Both the position numbers and the translations under genes were made by a program. This document shows, in pieces, positions 13,206 to 25,759 of a stretch of 64,000 nt of DNA. The stretch is from NCBI RefSeq assembly GCF_003473485.1, contig NC_053048.1:34034755-34098754 (forward strand), read 5' to 3'. Position 1 is the stretch's first letter. Each line of letters starts with the position of its first letter. The notes under the pieces were generated by a model. That model searched no databases, had not been told where the DNA came from, and saw nothing but the letters and a program-made list of their open reading frames with translations. The stretch comes from Medicago truncatula. Taxonomy: Eukaryota; Streptophyta; Magnoliopsida; Fabales; Fabaceae.

Positions 13206-13577
13206 TCAGAACCGTAGTGATCTGCTGAAGTTCTTGCAAAACGTAATATCACAAGGATCTGAGACATATTTTCTTCCTGCTCTCATCTTTTTCCTACCAA
13301 AAATAGGTTTGAGTAATTTCTTCAAGACCCTGTGAAATCCTAGCCCATGACCATTACCATGATAAGGCCCTTGCATGACCTTATTCACCAGAGGTATTGG
13401 AGCCATGCCAATGAGTCGTGACGGTGACCTTTGTGGCCCTGGTTCCGATAGGCTCCGCCTTAGCATGGCTCGGTTTAGCTTCGCGGCATGCACCTCGAAG
13501 GAGAGCCTCTCAAATTCATCTAACAGAGTGCTCTTTTCATCTCCGAATCTTCTCTCAATCACAGGCATTTCCTCCAC
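13206..13577 (-). CDS. small basic plant protein of unknown function
   Basis: This is an intronless 123-aa frame whose composition and higher GC content, unlike the surrounding AT-rich DNA, mark it as a real gene. I do not recognise a named family. Visible parts: an acidic N-terminal segment with EFERLSFEVHAAKLNRAMLR (about residues 22-41), a Ser/Arg/Pro stretch (RRSLSEPGPQRSPSR) that could be phosphorylated, a Gly/His segment (YHGNGHGLGFHRV), and a basic segment (KKLLKPIFGRKKMRAGRK) that could be a nuclear-localisation signal. No signal peptide or membrane segment was seen. The start is the first ATG (MEEMPVIERR); Met4 is an alternative. Confidence 0.75.
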   Translation of the reverse strand: MEEMPVIERRFGDEKSTLLDEFERLSFEVHAAKLNRAMLRRSLSEPGPQRSPSRLIGMAPIPLVNKVMQGPYHGNGHGLGFHRVLKKLLKPIFGRKKMRAGRKYVSDPCDITFCKNFSRSLRF

Positions 13578-13811
13578 CGATTATTGTTGCAATATCAGTT
13601 TCACTAGCTATGTGACAAGTTTATAGTTGAGAATGTGAGATTGGAGGCTTAAAGGGTTACATATTTCTCCATCTTTTTCTCTCAACTTTTGTCTACTTTA
13701 AGATTCCAGAGGAGTCATTGTCTAACCCAAGTATCAGACATCTATCTTTAGTGAGGTTGTAACTTATAATCCATTGTAATTAGTACTTAATAAAAGTGAC
13801 AGTTTATATTT

Positions 13812-14227
13812 GGTCAAATGTATCTAAAGGTATTTAAGTTTTTCGTTTTTTCTTAAGTGGTCCTTTAAGTTTTAAAAGTTTCAAACAAATCCTTTTAGTT
13901 TTTGAATCGTTTCAAACAGATCCTATTGTAGATAACATAGTTGGTAATTACTTCCTTGAACTCATCTTTGGTACCAAATTTGGCTCCTAACACCCACTTA
14001 AAATTAGTCATCTTTTTAGGTATGACAAATGGTGGATAATGCTCTTTGTTGCTATCATCTGAATCGTCATCATCATCCTCTAAAAGGACTTGTTTGAAAC
14101 GATTCAAAAACTAAAAAGACTTGTTTGTGACTTTTGAAACTTAAAAGACTTGTTTGAGACTTTTGAAACTTAAAGGACCACTTTGGGAAAAACGAAAACC
14201 TTAAAGGACATTTAGATGCATTTGACC
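13812..14227. mobile_element. Mutator-like (MULE) non-autonomous element with a MURA fragment
   Basis: The element is 416 bp with long imperfect terminal inverted repeats (more than 100 bp, beginning GGTCAAATG and ending CATTTGACC). It is flanked by a perfect 9-bp target duplication TTTATATTT (13803-13811 and 14228-14236), the Mutator signature. Inside, on the minus strand (about 13895-14060), is a stretch reading FKWVLGAKFGTKDEFKEV and then ITNYVIYNRICLKRFKN. This matches the N-terminal domain of MuDR/MURA transposases (F-x-x-G-x-x-F-x-s-K-x-E-F-K-x-A-I). An Asp-rich run precedes it. The frame runs from one inverted repeat into the other, so it is a remnant, not a working transposase. Confidence 0.85.
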
Positions 14228-16628
14228 TTTATATTTCCAAGACATAAAATTCTATTTATAGATTCCTTAACCAGTGCCCCGGAGACATCGACTAACAAGA
14301 CCCATTTATAGATTCCTTAACAAGTTCTCCGAGAGCACCGGTTAACAAAACCCTAATTTATTTGAGCTGTGTAATTACCTAGGTATCTAAATGAAATAAA
14401 ATAAAATCATCATGTTTTCAAAGTAAATAGTACGATTGCATTTTGCAATTATACATTAGTAAAAGAGAAGCTTTTTTTTTTTTGAAGAAAAATTAGTACA
14501 AGAGAAGCTATATACTATTATATGCAACACTTTATTTTTTCCGGCTTGAATGAAAATATGTTTCTTCCTACCATACTTCTTTCTAGGAAGCTTATAAAGA
14601 AGTTGATTATATTAAAAAAAATGTAGAATTACAATAAAATATTTCCACTTTATAGAAAAATAGAATTACAAAAGCTTTCTTAATACAAGAGGATATCTCT
14701 CAACTCATCAAGCTATAATGGAAAGGTGATTGCTAGAACTTTTTTTTTTTGGTAGTATGATTGCTAGAACTTTATTTCTCACTAGTCACTCTAGGATTGT
14801 TTTTCTTGGATGAGATGATGAAACTCCTCTTAAATCCTTAGGAGAAAAATGTGGCTTAGAAAATTTAAGAGGGGTGGTAGATAATCAATGCTTAGATTAC
14901 AAGACTCTTGTAACTCTCATCTTCACATTGTTTTAGGTTTGAGGTTTGAATGTGTGTGTAGTCTCAAGGTTCAAAGAAGGAATTCAAAGATTTTGGAATG
15001 TTCATCCTCCTTTTCCTTGTGTTATAATTATTGTGATGACTTGAATATGGTCCATTACAAATTAAGGAGGGAAAGCAAGCACATTAAAATAAGCTTAATG
15101 AATGTTTGGTTCTCATGTAACAAGAGTTGATTTTGAAGTGATTTATGTTTTAATACATTCGTGTAAAAATGAATTGAACAATAACTCTAATGCTAAAAGT
15201 TAGCTGTAGAGAAAAAAAATTCAATTTCTAACTTCATACTAAAATAAATTCAAAAAGCAAAATTAATTCTATTGGAGAATTTTCAAACATGTCAAAATCA
15301 AATCTACATATCTAAAATCAATCTTGCATCCATAAAAAGTAGAACCAAACATACATTTAATTATTTGATTTCATTCTTGCATAGAATAGGTGCATGTTTT
15401 TTTTTATTAGTCTCCCCCAGTGCCGAAGCTAGAGTAATTTTCACGTGAAGTCCAAATATAAAGAATTCTTTTGAAGCAAAGTTGGTATTTTTTTAAACTT
15501 ATATATTAAACTTATGGGTTGAAATGTTAAATCTTTTTAAAATTACACTTCAAGGAGTCAAATATATTCATTATTGACTATGCACCAAATAGACTAACAA
15601 TTTCTTCTTAAATGTAAACAACTAAACTATTTGCAATAAACTCATCATCTATTCTACATAAAATTTTTATTATTGAAAATGTTTTCTCTGTAGTTGTTAA
15701 AGAACTGAAAATAAGACGAATAAGTTTATTAATGAGGCAATAGCTTTTTAATTTTTTTTTGTTTATATTAATTTTTCTCAAAGAAGTTAATTTCGGATGG
15801 CTAAATTTATTTGAGCGATGCTAATTCAATATTTTAAATAATCATCAACTATATAGTTTCATTCCTACATATTATTTCAATCCCTCTCATTTTAATATGT
15901 ACATGGTTGATTCATGTGTCACTTTGCTTGAAGTGAAGTTAGACAGTAATTGCTCCTAGAACATCCATCGTTAGCTATAGAGACTGGTCACATTAGCCAT
16001 CCTCTAAATGTTGGATATATAAGAGATGACCATATGTCAAATAACTTAAGATTTTAGGTAGAGATTACTCAATAGGTGATAAAGCAATAGACCTCTAAGA
16101 TTACTCAATAGACCTCTAAGATTGTAATCTGCGATAAATTTCGTGCGATCAGACATTACAATCCGATAAATCCAAAAAACTTTCTAGCAATGTGAGGGGC
16201 CGATAAAGCAACCATGCATCATGAAGCCCAAAAGAAAAGGCCCATTCTACACAAACTCGACCAGATTCGTCTTTCGTTTACCAGTTCTTCATTTCCATTT
16301 TCCGCGAAAGAGTGTGTTTCTCTGTAGAAGCAGACTCAGCTTCAAGTCTTCTTTGTTTTCTCCTTCTCCAAATCAAATCCTAATTCACAAATTCTTCACA
16401 ATCCAAAATCCCACGAATTTCTTGATTTCTGATCCCTAAAACTCAATTCCTTCCTCACCTTCATTTTCCGTTTTTTCATCAATTTTCTCACTTCAACGCA
16501 ACCCAGCAATTTTCTCCCCCAAAAGGGTTTCTCTTGATTTCATTGTTTCTTAATTTGCCTCTTCCGCATGTAATTTTCTTGATCAAATTCAAAGGTGTGG
16601 TTTTTAAACGTGTTGGAGCTAAATCATA
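14228..16628. other. gene-free AT-rich stretch, ending in the next gene's promoter
   Basis: At 14255-14355 there are two diverged tandem copies of a roughly 60-bp unit beginning ATTTATAGATTCCTTAAC and ending in an ACTAACA/GGTTAACA motif. The rest is AT-rich without recognisable exons; the frame 14888-15130 looks like chance. From about 16270 to 16628 the DNA is rich in CT runs, as expected for the 5' untranslated region of the gene starting at 16629. Confidence 0.4.
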
Positions 16629-19600
16629 ATGGGAAAACACACGTTACTGATACTATTATTGTTTTCCTTAATTCTGTTTCATGGGTCTCATGCTTCCTTT
16701 CTTAAAGACCTAAGAAAATTGATTGATTCAACAAAGGTGAGTTTTTTTTATTTATTAATTTTCCTTTATTTGAAAATTTTCATTTTTTAGAGTAAACTAC
16801 CAAATTCATTTCTGACTTTGTATTTGTATTACATTCTTAATTAAGTTCCTAAGGTTATGAATAGTTCAAAAATGACATGAATTCTATCAAAGTTTACTCA
16901 TTTTAGTCATTCTAAGAGTTGAAGGGACTATATTGATAATAAGCGGTTAAATATAGCGACCAATTGATAGTATGTGATCAAAATATAAGGACCTAATTGA
17001 TGTAAGTTAGATAAATATATGGACCAATTCGAGAGTTTAGTAGAGTCGGAGACTTGTTGGAGATATTCATAATCTCTGGACCTATCTAAGATTGCCCTAC
17101 AAAGTCATATACTAATTTGATGGTTTATTTTATTATTACTATTTTGCTTACTATGGTTGAATCAAGTTAGTTCTGGTTTTTAGGATTCTCTGATACCAGA
17201 AGAGAAGAAATTAGATCCAAATAAGACTGCTGGTGAAGAGAAAAAGAATGATGTTAATATTCCACCCGTTCCGACACCACAACCTTTACCTAAGGTGGAG
17301 AATAACAATGGTGAAAATCAGAAGGAGACGAATAATAAAATTACTAATACACCTCCACCTGTTCCGGCTACTGCACCTCCCCCTCCTGTTCTGGTTACTG
17401 CACCCCCTCCTCCTGTTCCTGCTACTGCTCCACCTCCTTTACCCAAAAAGGATGAAGGAAAGGGTCAGGTAGAAGAGAAGGGTAAAAATGAGGGGATTAA
17501 ACTTGCACATTCTACAACTAATGACACTTGTGAAGGACTGCATACATGCAGAGACGATGGGGACATGGTTGCCTGCATTTCCAAAATGGGTAATCAACTT
17601 TGCTTTAATCAGCTATTTGTTTGTTTATGTTAAAATATCTTTATATTATGTTACTATTATCATTAAATATCTTTAGATCATTTTTTCTAGTCTTAGAGTG
17701 TATCTTAGAGTATCTTCTAAGATTAGTTTCTATATTACTTAGGGGCTGTTTGCATTGACCTAGTTAGGGCTTATTTACTGACACAAGTGTTTATAGAGCT
17801 GTTTGGAAGGGAATTTCATAAGAGCTTATGAGCTCCCATAAACTGTTTTTTGTAAGGTTACCAACAAGCTTATGATTTCCCATAAGCTAAACTCAAAAAC
17901 ACGAACCTGCAATAAGTTTAGAGAACCCAAAACTCGCCTTATTATAATGATTTGTTTTCTGATTTTTCTATTTACTTAGGATTAGATATAGGAGTCTTGT
18001 ATCCCTATTAATAGGTACTAATGTTTAGTCTTTTGTATAAAGTTAGTGTCAAGTCCATATCTAGTTATTGTTAATAGTGTTAAAAGCTTATTTCTCTCCT
18101 CCTTTTATCTAAAATACATAAAATTCAACATATTTAATGTAAACGAATCTACTTGAGAATACCCAAACATGTAGAAAATTATCAAAATCTGGTTTAGGTT
18201 TCACAATCGTGGATCTGAACATGCAATGACTTATAGTATATGAATATATATTCAAAATGGGTATTCAGTTTTGCTTTAATAATTAGTGGTTTGTTTGTTT
18301 ATGTGTTAGTTTTTGTTATTACTTTTAATGAAGTCGTGTTAGGAAACTTTAATCTCTAATGAAAACTTGAAGTAAAATTAGTGTAAAATTCTCAGCCTAA
18401 TCTTTTGGTTACATTTTTCAGCTCTAGTTTAACATACTTCATACCATTTTAAAATTTAATAAAATATCTATAATATCTTTGCATGATGTTAGAGTATTAT
18501 ATCATTAGATTAGTTTCCAATCTTAGAATATCAACTTTGGTAAGTATCCATATTACTTAGTTATTATGATGGTTTGTTTTTTTATTTCTCTATTTACTTA
18601 GGATTAGGTAGGAGTTATTATCTCTATTAATAGAGACTGATGTTTAGTCTTTTGTATAAAGTTACTCAGCTATTATCAATAGTTCTTATTATTTATCTCC
18701 TCCTTTTCTTTAAAAATAATAACATCAACATGTAGAGAAATTATCAAAAATCTAGTTTAGATTTCAGAAACGTGGATCCGAACATCTGATAAGTTGTAGT
18801 AGTCTAGTAGATGAATATATAATCTGAAATGAAATCCCAATATAGAAAAGCCAAGGAAAAATTGCTTATACGAAAATGTTTGATTAGTTCAAGAAGATCA
18901 TATTAATTCCTTAAGCTTTGGAGGGTCTGGAATTCTTGTGAGATGACGTTTTGCAAATTAGTAAAGCCAAGATAGCTCAATGTTCCGATTTAGATTAAAC
19001 AGCTACGAGAAATTAAGCGCAGTTAAAAAGTAAATGCTTCCATGAAGTTACTTACGACATGAAAATACTATTGATTGAAAGATAACTCTTCGTAGAATTT
19101 TTTATTATTATTTTTTGCAGAATTTTTTGCCTATAAAGTATACATCTTTTATAAAAAAAAAAAAAAAAAAGTGGCTCATTGTTGCTAAACAGGAAATACT
19201 TTTTTAGAAACAATCAATAATTCCTTTTATGTGTTGGAGCTAGTTCAGGATTAGTGGGTGCTAGAAATTAAGTGTGAGAAAATGCAAGAGTCAAAAAGAA
19301 AGCGGGTGAAAATGTTCTCTCAGAGATTTCTGAGTGAGCAATGTTGTCAAATATTGTATCAAAACATCCTTACTCTAATCATTAAATGAGTTGCAAATTT
19401 TCATATTTATTTATCCAATTTACTCCCAATATATCTTGGTATAGTTGGGTGAAGGTCAATTATACCTTGGGTTTCTACAATCCCGAATGTTTTGAAACTT
19501 AACTGAAATGATTAAACTACCAAAATTTATGAGTGGAGGGAAGATTTTTCTTGTTTTAAGAAATAAAATAATTACTTATGAGGCGAACACTAAACTTCTG

Positions 19601-22600
19601 TATGGGCTAGCTTCTAGTTCATCTACTGAACCAATTAATGTGATGATCCAGCTTGCCACTATTATGTTGTATGGGCTACCACTATTATGTTGTATCGATA
19701 TTCACGTGTCCTGATCAGCATTTCAAGAAGCAAAGCATGCAATGCTGCTTATTAACAAGAGATTCCTTTTGTACCTATGTTTTTATGAGCGTATTAGTAT
19801 CTTAGCAATTTGTAGCTAATATTTAGTTGTGTGCGCCGTTTAATTGAAATATAAATACAAAATAAATTAATGTATTTATATTTCAACGTAGGAAATACTG
19901 ACAACTAATTGCTGACATACCCTGCAAAAAGGAAGGGTGCTGGAAAAGCCTCCTAATTGATATAACAAAAACATCGGGTCAATTATTCAGTTCTGTTGTA
20001 CTACTTTTATTCGTAAGAGTCAAATATGAACTCATCTGTATTTATATTTCTTGTGAACATTACCAGATTCCAAAAACTTTGTTGTTCTTCTTCAAAATAG
20101 AGGGGGTGGCACCATCAAAGTGAAGCTTCGCAGTGATCTTGAAAGTAACCTTGGCGATATAGTAGTTGACAAAAATAAAACAGAAAAGGTATTGGTCATT
20201 TTATGTTACGCTGACTTTTATTTCCTTTACCTGATGATATTATTCTTGGATGGACGTCTCATTTCTTCTTCATACCCTTCACACTTCAAAGTGAAGCAAA
20301 AGCTTCTGAGATGCAACACTGTCTAAAATAATTGTTTATTTTGTTAGACAGAGAAAAGAAAACTCAGCATTATTTTGGATAAAAAAACATCATCTCTTCA
20401 AAATTATCAGCAAATATCAAGCTTTAGATGACTTTTTATTTTTTATTTTTTTGAAGAAGCCAAATTAGCCCACCAAAACTGGCAGCGGATTTAGATGACT
20501 AATAGACCAACCCCACTAGACCAACCCAAGTGGGTTTAGCTTTAGATGACCAATAGCCGGTCGTTGAACGATTTTATCATTTCTAGGACTCAGTGAGGTA
20601 GAAATTTCAGAATCTTACAATTCATATGTGTGTGGACGGAAAGAAATATAACAAAGTATGTTATGACAGATAATGGAAAAGACACTGATGCCCGTTTCTC
20701 CGTTTATATTAGGATAAGGAAGATTTTGGACTAGGAGAATAGGAATAGAGGAGAAATTCTATAACTTCTTACCATTCTATCTTTTCATATTATTTTGATA
20801 TCTAATATCTATAAAACTGACACAATTTGATTTTAGTTCAATAATTTTTAGATTCATTTTTAGTCCCTAGATTTAGCAAAAATATCATGTTTATAATCCC
20901 TCGCTAGGGATTTTTTTTTTTTGAAATAAGTCCCTCACTAGGGATTAAAAGCACACAATTTTCTAATTTATTTTTTAAGCAAAAGAAAATATAATAAATA
21001 AACAGGAAGTACACAAAGCTGGGGGGGAACACAATTTTGTAATTTGTAATTTGTAGGAACTAAAAATGAATCAATTTTTTTTGAGGTACTTAAATCAAAT
21101 TTGACAGCTTTAATCCTTTATAAAACCCTTGTTGCTCATTGTTGGCATTGGCAGGGGAAACAAAATGTTCATTAGATCTCATTCAAATTTTCTCCATTTT
21201 AGAAAGAAGGACGCTGAAAGTATTGTGTTCCTAGGGAACTCATCATTCCATTTCTTTTCCTTCTTTCAACTACTATAATGATATAATCTATCTGAACTAC
21301 TTAATCAATGCTGTAGTGTGTTGTCACAGCCCCATCCCAATTCAAGTTGTTCGATGTGTCACATTATTGCACTCTGGCCACTCTACTGTGCAACCCATTT
21401 TTTGAATTTTCCATCCCTGTGTTTGGGTGATTTTAGTCTGAATCATTATTGCACTCTGGCCACTCTACTGTGCAACCCATTTTTTGAATTTTCCATCCCT
21501 ATGTCTTTGGGTGATTTTAGTCTGAATCATTACCAAATCGAGCTCGCCTTTGATCGGTAAGTAATGGCCTTTTTGCTTAGGAACCATGTGTAATAACCAT
21601 TAGATATATATTCATATTTATTAAATGGTCAAGTTGAAGCAAAGGTAACTTGCTATCATATTAGTCTCTAGTGTCTGTGAAACTTGTAACATACTCCCTG
21701 AACAAAAAGTTAGTTTGGAACAACAAATATGAAGATGATGAAGACAACATTGATGATAGGGATGAATTGATTCCAATGGCACATTCGATCCTGATTACAA
21801 TGTAAATGTGGATGTAGGCACTGCTACTGGAGTTAGTCAGTGAAAACCCATCATGCCAAGTAACGTAGCTCTTAGGAGGTTAGGAATCAAGCATTGAGAC
21901 AAACCCAAGTTATACAATGAGCAGCCACATTGAACACCACCGCGGATCTTGTTAGTGGTGAATATGTCTTACATGTTGCTAGCTTCCTCCATCCTTTTAG
22001 TTCGATTCCTCCCATTCTGTCACTCTAATACATCCCCATCTCCTTCAAAATTATCCCTGTGAATTCTTTAGCAAAATCAATTCCACCCGACCTCCTTAAT
22101 ATTGTTGATTCTTTCTAAAACGTAAACTTTTCTGCGTAACTTGAAATGGATATCAAAAGCTTTTTACATTCCTAACGCTGGCATCATAAGCATGACAGTG
22201 AAGTAGTAGTGCACACTCTGAGTGGCAGCATCTCTGCAATGTCAATGCCTGGTTAGGGACTTATGTGATGCACAAGGATATCGTTGCTACACACATCCTA
22301 ATTTAAATTAGTAATTGTTTAAAAAATAATATCATATTCATATGAAATCCACCCTTTCTGGTTTTCTTGATTTCTGGTGTTTTTTCATTGGAAACGTTAT
22401 GGGATTTCATATTTTGAGACACCGCATTTTGGTGATCTCTGTTCTGACAAACAAAAACATCCATAAAAACATCCATTTTTGTTTTAGTTCACAACCTCTG
22501 TTCTGCCAAATTTCTTTTACTTGTATTTACTGTGAAAAGGACTATCTGGTCGAGCTTGTGTGCTCTGTTTGGTTACATGTCAGATTTGCAATTGGCTTAC

Positions 22601-23083
22601 TGCTTTTACAATATTGTTTTTCAGGTCACCATCAAACAAATTAAAAGTGAAAGTACCGAACTGACTTTGGATGCTGGAAAAGGAGATTGTGTGCTTCACG
22701 TAACCGTGGTTACTCCCGTACCTGAAGCGAGTTTTTTTCTGCGCCTTCCTTCATTTGACAAGATTTTAACGCCGGTAAACGGTGCCTATTTCCTCATATT
22801 CACAGTAATAGTCTTTGCAGTTACATGGGCTTGTTGCTGCATATTCAAGAAGAAACCGCGCGATGAGATCCCATATCAAGAGCTCGAAATGGCATTGCCC
22901 GAGTCTGCTTCAGCTACCGTTGTGGAATCTGCTGAAGGATGGGATCAAGGATGGGACGATGATTGGGACGACAATGTAGCGGTGAAATCACCAGTAGTGC
23001 GCCATGCAGGAAGTATCTCGGCAAATGGCCTTACTTCTAGATCTTCAAACAAAGATGGATGGGAAGATAACTGGGATGATTAG
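16629..23083 (+). CDS. type I membrane protein, Pro-rich ectodomain and Trp/Asp-rich tail, function unknown
   Basis: Four exons join in frame: 16629-16736, 17184-17589, 20067-20188 and 22625-23083, giving 364 aa. Residues 1-22 (MGKHTLLILLLFSLILFHGS...) are a signal peptide. A charged and Pro-rich segment follows with repeated TPPPV/APPPP blocks. Then comes a Cys-containing ectodomain (DTCEGLHTC, ACISK, and in exon 4 GDCVLHV). A single membrane span (about 266-286, YFLIFTVIVFAVTWACCCIF) is followed by KKKPR and a cytosolic tail ending in GWDQGWDDDWDD and GWEDNWDD. Plants have a conserved family with this layout, possibly the group named DUF7356; I assign no function. Topology suggests the plasma membrane or an endomembrane, with the acidic aromatic tail as a protein-binding site. 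Introns 2 and 3 are long and hold repeats, listed separately. Confidence 0.88.
16791..17134. mobile_element. MITE-like element in intron 1 of the membrane-protein gene
   Basis: The intron has imperfect inverted ends: TAAACTACCAAATTCAT...TGACTTTGTA on the left and, read on the other strand, TAAACCATCAAATTAGT...TGACTTTGTA on the right. The interior contains the 'plain' phrasing of legume MITEs (repeated GGACC...AATTGA). Exact borders and a target duplication could not be fixed. Confidence 0.4.
17583..18830 (+). repeat. tandem duplication in intron 2, including the end of exon 2
   Basis: Two diverged units (about 17583-18252 and 18253-18830) follow each other. Matching landmarks in the same order are AAAATGGGTAATC / AAAATGGGTATTC, TTTGCTTTAAT, TATTTACTTAGGATTAG, ATGTTTAGTCTTTTGTATAA and GTGGATC(T/C)GAACAT. 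The start of unit 2 repeats the last bases of exon 2 with its 5' splice site. The first unit also contains a piece of a widespread legume MITE (17745-17950) that the second lacks. Confidence 0.7.
20433..20537 (-). mobile_element. internally deleted SINE in intron 3 of the membrane-protein gene
   Basis: A short element begins with a T-run and GAAGCCAAATTAGCCCACC and ends GACCAACCCAAGTGGGTTT. It is flanked by a 13-bp direct repeat AGCTTTAGATGAC (20420-20432 and 20538-20550). On the minus strand it reads AAACCCACTTGGGTTGGTC..., the start of the same SINE family as 26266-26374. The middle with box B is missing. Confidence 0.65.
20815..21108. mobile_element. MITE in intron 3 of the membrane-protein gene
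   Basis: Imperfect inverted ends of about 55 bp can be read: the left end has AATTTGATTTTAGTTCAA and GATTCATTTTTAGTCCCTA. The right end, on the other strand, has AATTTGATTTAAGTACC and GATTCATTTTTAGTTCCTA. The interior is AT-rich without a reading frame. The class was not determined. Confidence 0.5.
21362..21527 (+). repeat. two tandem copies of an 82-84 bp unit
   Basis: The unit begins CATTATTGCACTCTGG, contains CACTCTACTGTGCAACCCAT, and ends GATTTTAGTCTGAAT. Copies start at 21362 and 21444 and are nearly identical; the second has a 2-bp insertion. They lie in intron 3 of the membrane-protein gene. High identity points to a recent duplication. Confidence 0.85.
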
Positions 23084-25759
23084 TTATCAAAGGGAAAAAG
23101 AAATAAGGGAAAGAGATATTACCTTCAAAACTGGGGAATGAAAAGATGGAAAAAAGCAAACTTTGTTGGGGAGGGATGTGACAAATGTAGCTCTGCTAGG
23201 GCTTAATGTATGCCCTAGCAAAGAGACAGCATAAAAGATGAGAAAAGTGTGATAGTTTAACACATTTGATTGATAATCTTCAACGTGTAATAGTGAAAGC
23301 CCTGCTTCAAAAGAGGGACAAAGGAAACTGTAAATGAAATATAGAAGCTAAAGTTTTTCCAATTTTTGGCTTATGAAATCCATTTACATATTTGTTATAC
23401 TGTGACACAAACTCTAAACTGCTTTTAAAATCCACTTTTTATCATATCATAGAACCGTTTTTGGGTATATATGAAGAAAAAAAGCTTAGGATGATTTTAT
23501 AGTTAACTTTGCAACAATAGTATTGGCTTCTGGGTAATGCTATTGTAAAGACGTTGTAGATGTTGAGAATATCTTTTGTTTTGACATATGTATGTATAAA
23601 GCATTTAACTATGATAGAGGGGTATATTTCCAGTAAATTTTTATGAAACGTTCAATACTAATTTGTAGATTTGTCTACAAAACACATGAAAGATACTAAC
23701 AAAAGTTCCCTTCCCCTAACGAGTCATTAGGATCTAACTTGTCTAAATTTTGTTTTAGAGAAAAAAGAAAATACAATTAAATTTTAAAATTGAAATTCGG
23801 CATCTCAAGTCATTGTGATATCGTACAACATTATTTTAGTATCAAATGATACCTTTTTTACTATTAAGAAAATGTGACAAAAATTCATTCAAAATAAATA
23901 AAAGAAAAAAAGGTATCATTTAAAAGCATAAGCATGTTTGGTGCTTAGTCCCCCCTGAGCATTAAAAAAAAGAACACATGCATGTATGTCACTCATGGCT
24001 CTTTTTCATCTTACCTGCGCATGCTAAGGCAATAGTAATAGACACCCAATAATTATTATGGTTCCATACAAATAATAATTAATAAACTCTTGTAAATCAA
24101 GCCAGAGTGGATTTCTTCAAATTTTGATGCACAATGTTCCACTTTTCCATCATATTGCCATGTACATGCTCATTGAGGCAACGGGTTTGGTGTCATTGTG
24201 TCTCCACTAAAGTAGCCATAAGATGTGAATGTGGGATCAAATATTATTTTAATAGCTCATTTTGAATTTGTGACCAAGATATGCATAACTTTTGTGTCAC
24301 ACTTCATGCTAACAATCATTTAACTAAGTAATGGTTATTAAGATTTTGTTAAGTTAGATTATTTGAATAGTATCTAAATTAAATCTTTAGTATAAATAAT
24401 CTTTGATCAAATTTCATTCGTCTTTTGACCGAACTTGTTAACGATCAATTACTAATACTATTTCTTTTAAATTCTTCAAAAAAAAATACTATTTCTTTTA
24501 AAGAATGTATTGATAAAATTAGACATTACAAGTTTTTTTTTTCTTCTACTGTTGGCAAATCTTATACTTTGAATAGTTTTATTGATTTTAGTTTGTTTGC
24601 CTTTTTCAAAAACTACAAAACATTATAAAACAGAATTCTAAGTAATTTAGACACAATTCCTCGACAAAAAAAAAGTAATCTAGACACATTTTATCAACAA
24701 CAAAAAAAAACTAATTTAGACACATTAAATCATTCACTTTCATCCATCGTGTAGTCAACATTTATCTATACTCTTTCACTCAACAAAATGTCCCACCAAC
24801 TAAATAATTAGTTAACACCATTTTTGCTTAAAGTAAAATCAATAAATTCTTAGCTTATAAGTAGGCTAAGTCAAATGTTGGTAACCATATTTTTCAATAG
24901 TGATAGTGATGTTTAGCTAACTGAGTTATCTAGATATTCTTATCATTTACTGTTTTGTATGTAGACATTTTTTTTTTGGTAGACACATGTAAACATTATT
25001 ATCATCTTAGTATAATTTAGCGTGAACATAAATCAATAAGCTGCATCAAACATTATTCTGATGATTAAAGTGTGACATTATTTTTTCTTCACTTTTCAAA
25101 ATCTGGTTGGAATGAGAACAGTACTAGTAGTACACATATTGTTGGAAGTGGAACATGGCATGATTGGCATACACTACATCAAATGTTTCCATTTGAAAAA
25201 GGTTGATAGTTGATGGTGCTTTTAAGGACATTTTGTGATGCGCTTTGATGATGTCCAAGAACCCTAGTGGCACTCCTACACCTTTTTATCTAACATATTT
25301 TACTTCACATTCAAGCTTAATAAATAAATTTATTTATTTATCCAATCAAAAAACTAAATATATTTATAATGTATTGCTAACACAAGTTGACGAGAAACAT
25401 GTCAATAACTAAGCGCTTTCAAATCTTCTAAAACTCTAATTTTATGATTCACATTCTTAATTTAACGGTTTATAGTAAGTTGCACCATAAAATCGATGAT
25501 AAAAGACCAGAGTCTTATATGTCTATAAAACAAACTACAGTAGTATTGATTTTACACCTTTGATGAGAAACATTTTACTAAGGGGAACAAAATTCTAGTC
25601 ATGAGTTAAAAATTGTGAATAAAGCAAACAAGTGCTTTTTTCCCTTTACCTTTTTCTTGCTGCATTATTCTTGATTGTGGATCATGTTTGTCTCAATTTG
25701 TATTATGTGCCGTACGGCTTAGCTGTATTTCCTTCTTTTTCTTTTCTTAGTTTATTATA
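23084..25759. other. intergenic: 3' untranslated region then AT-rich DNA
   Basis: About 23084-23400 is the likely 3' untranslated region of the membrane-protein gene. Beyond it the DNA is strongly AT-rich, with only short, low-complexity frames. No exon, RNA gene or element with clear ends was recognised up to the Mutator-like MITE at 25760. Confidence 0.4.
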
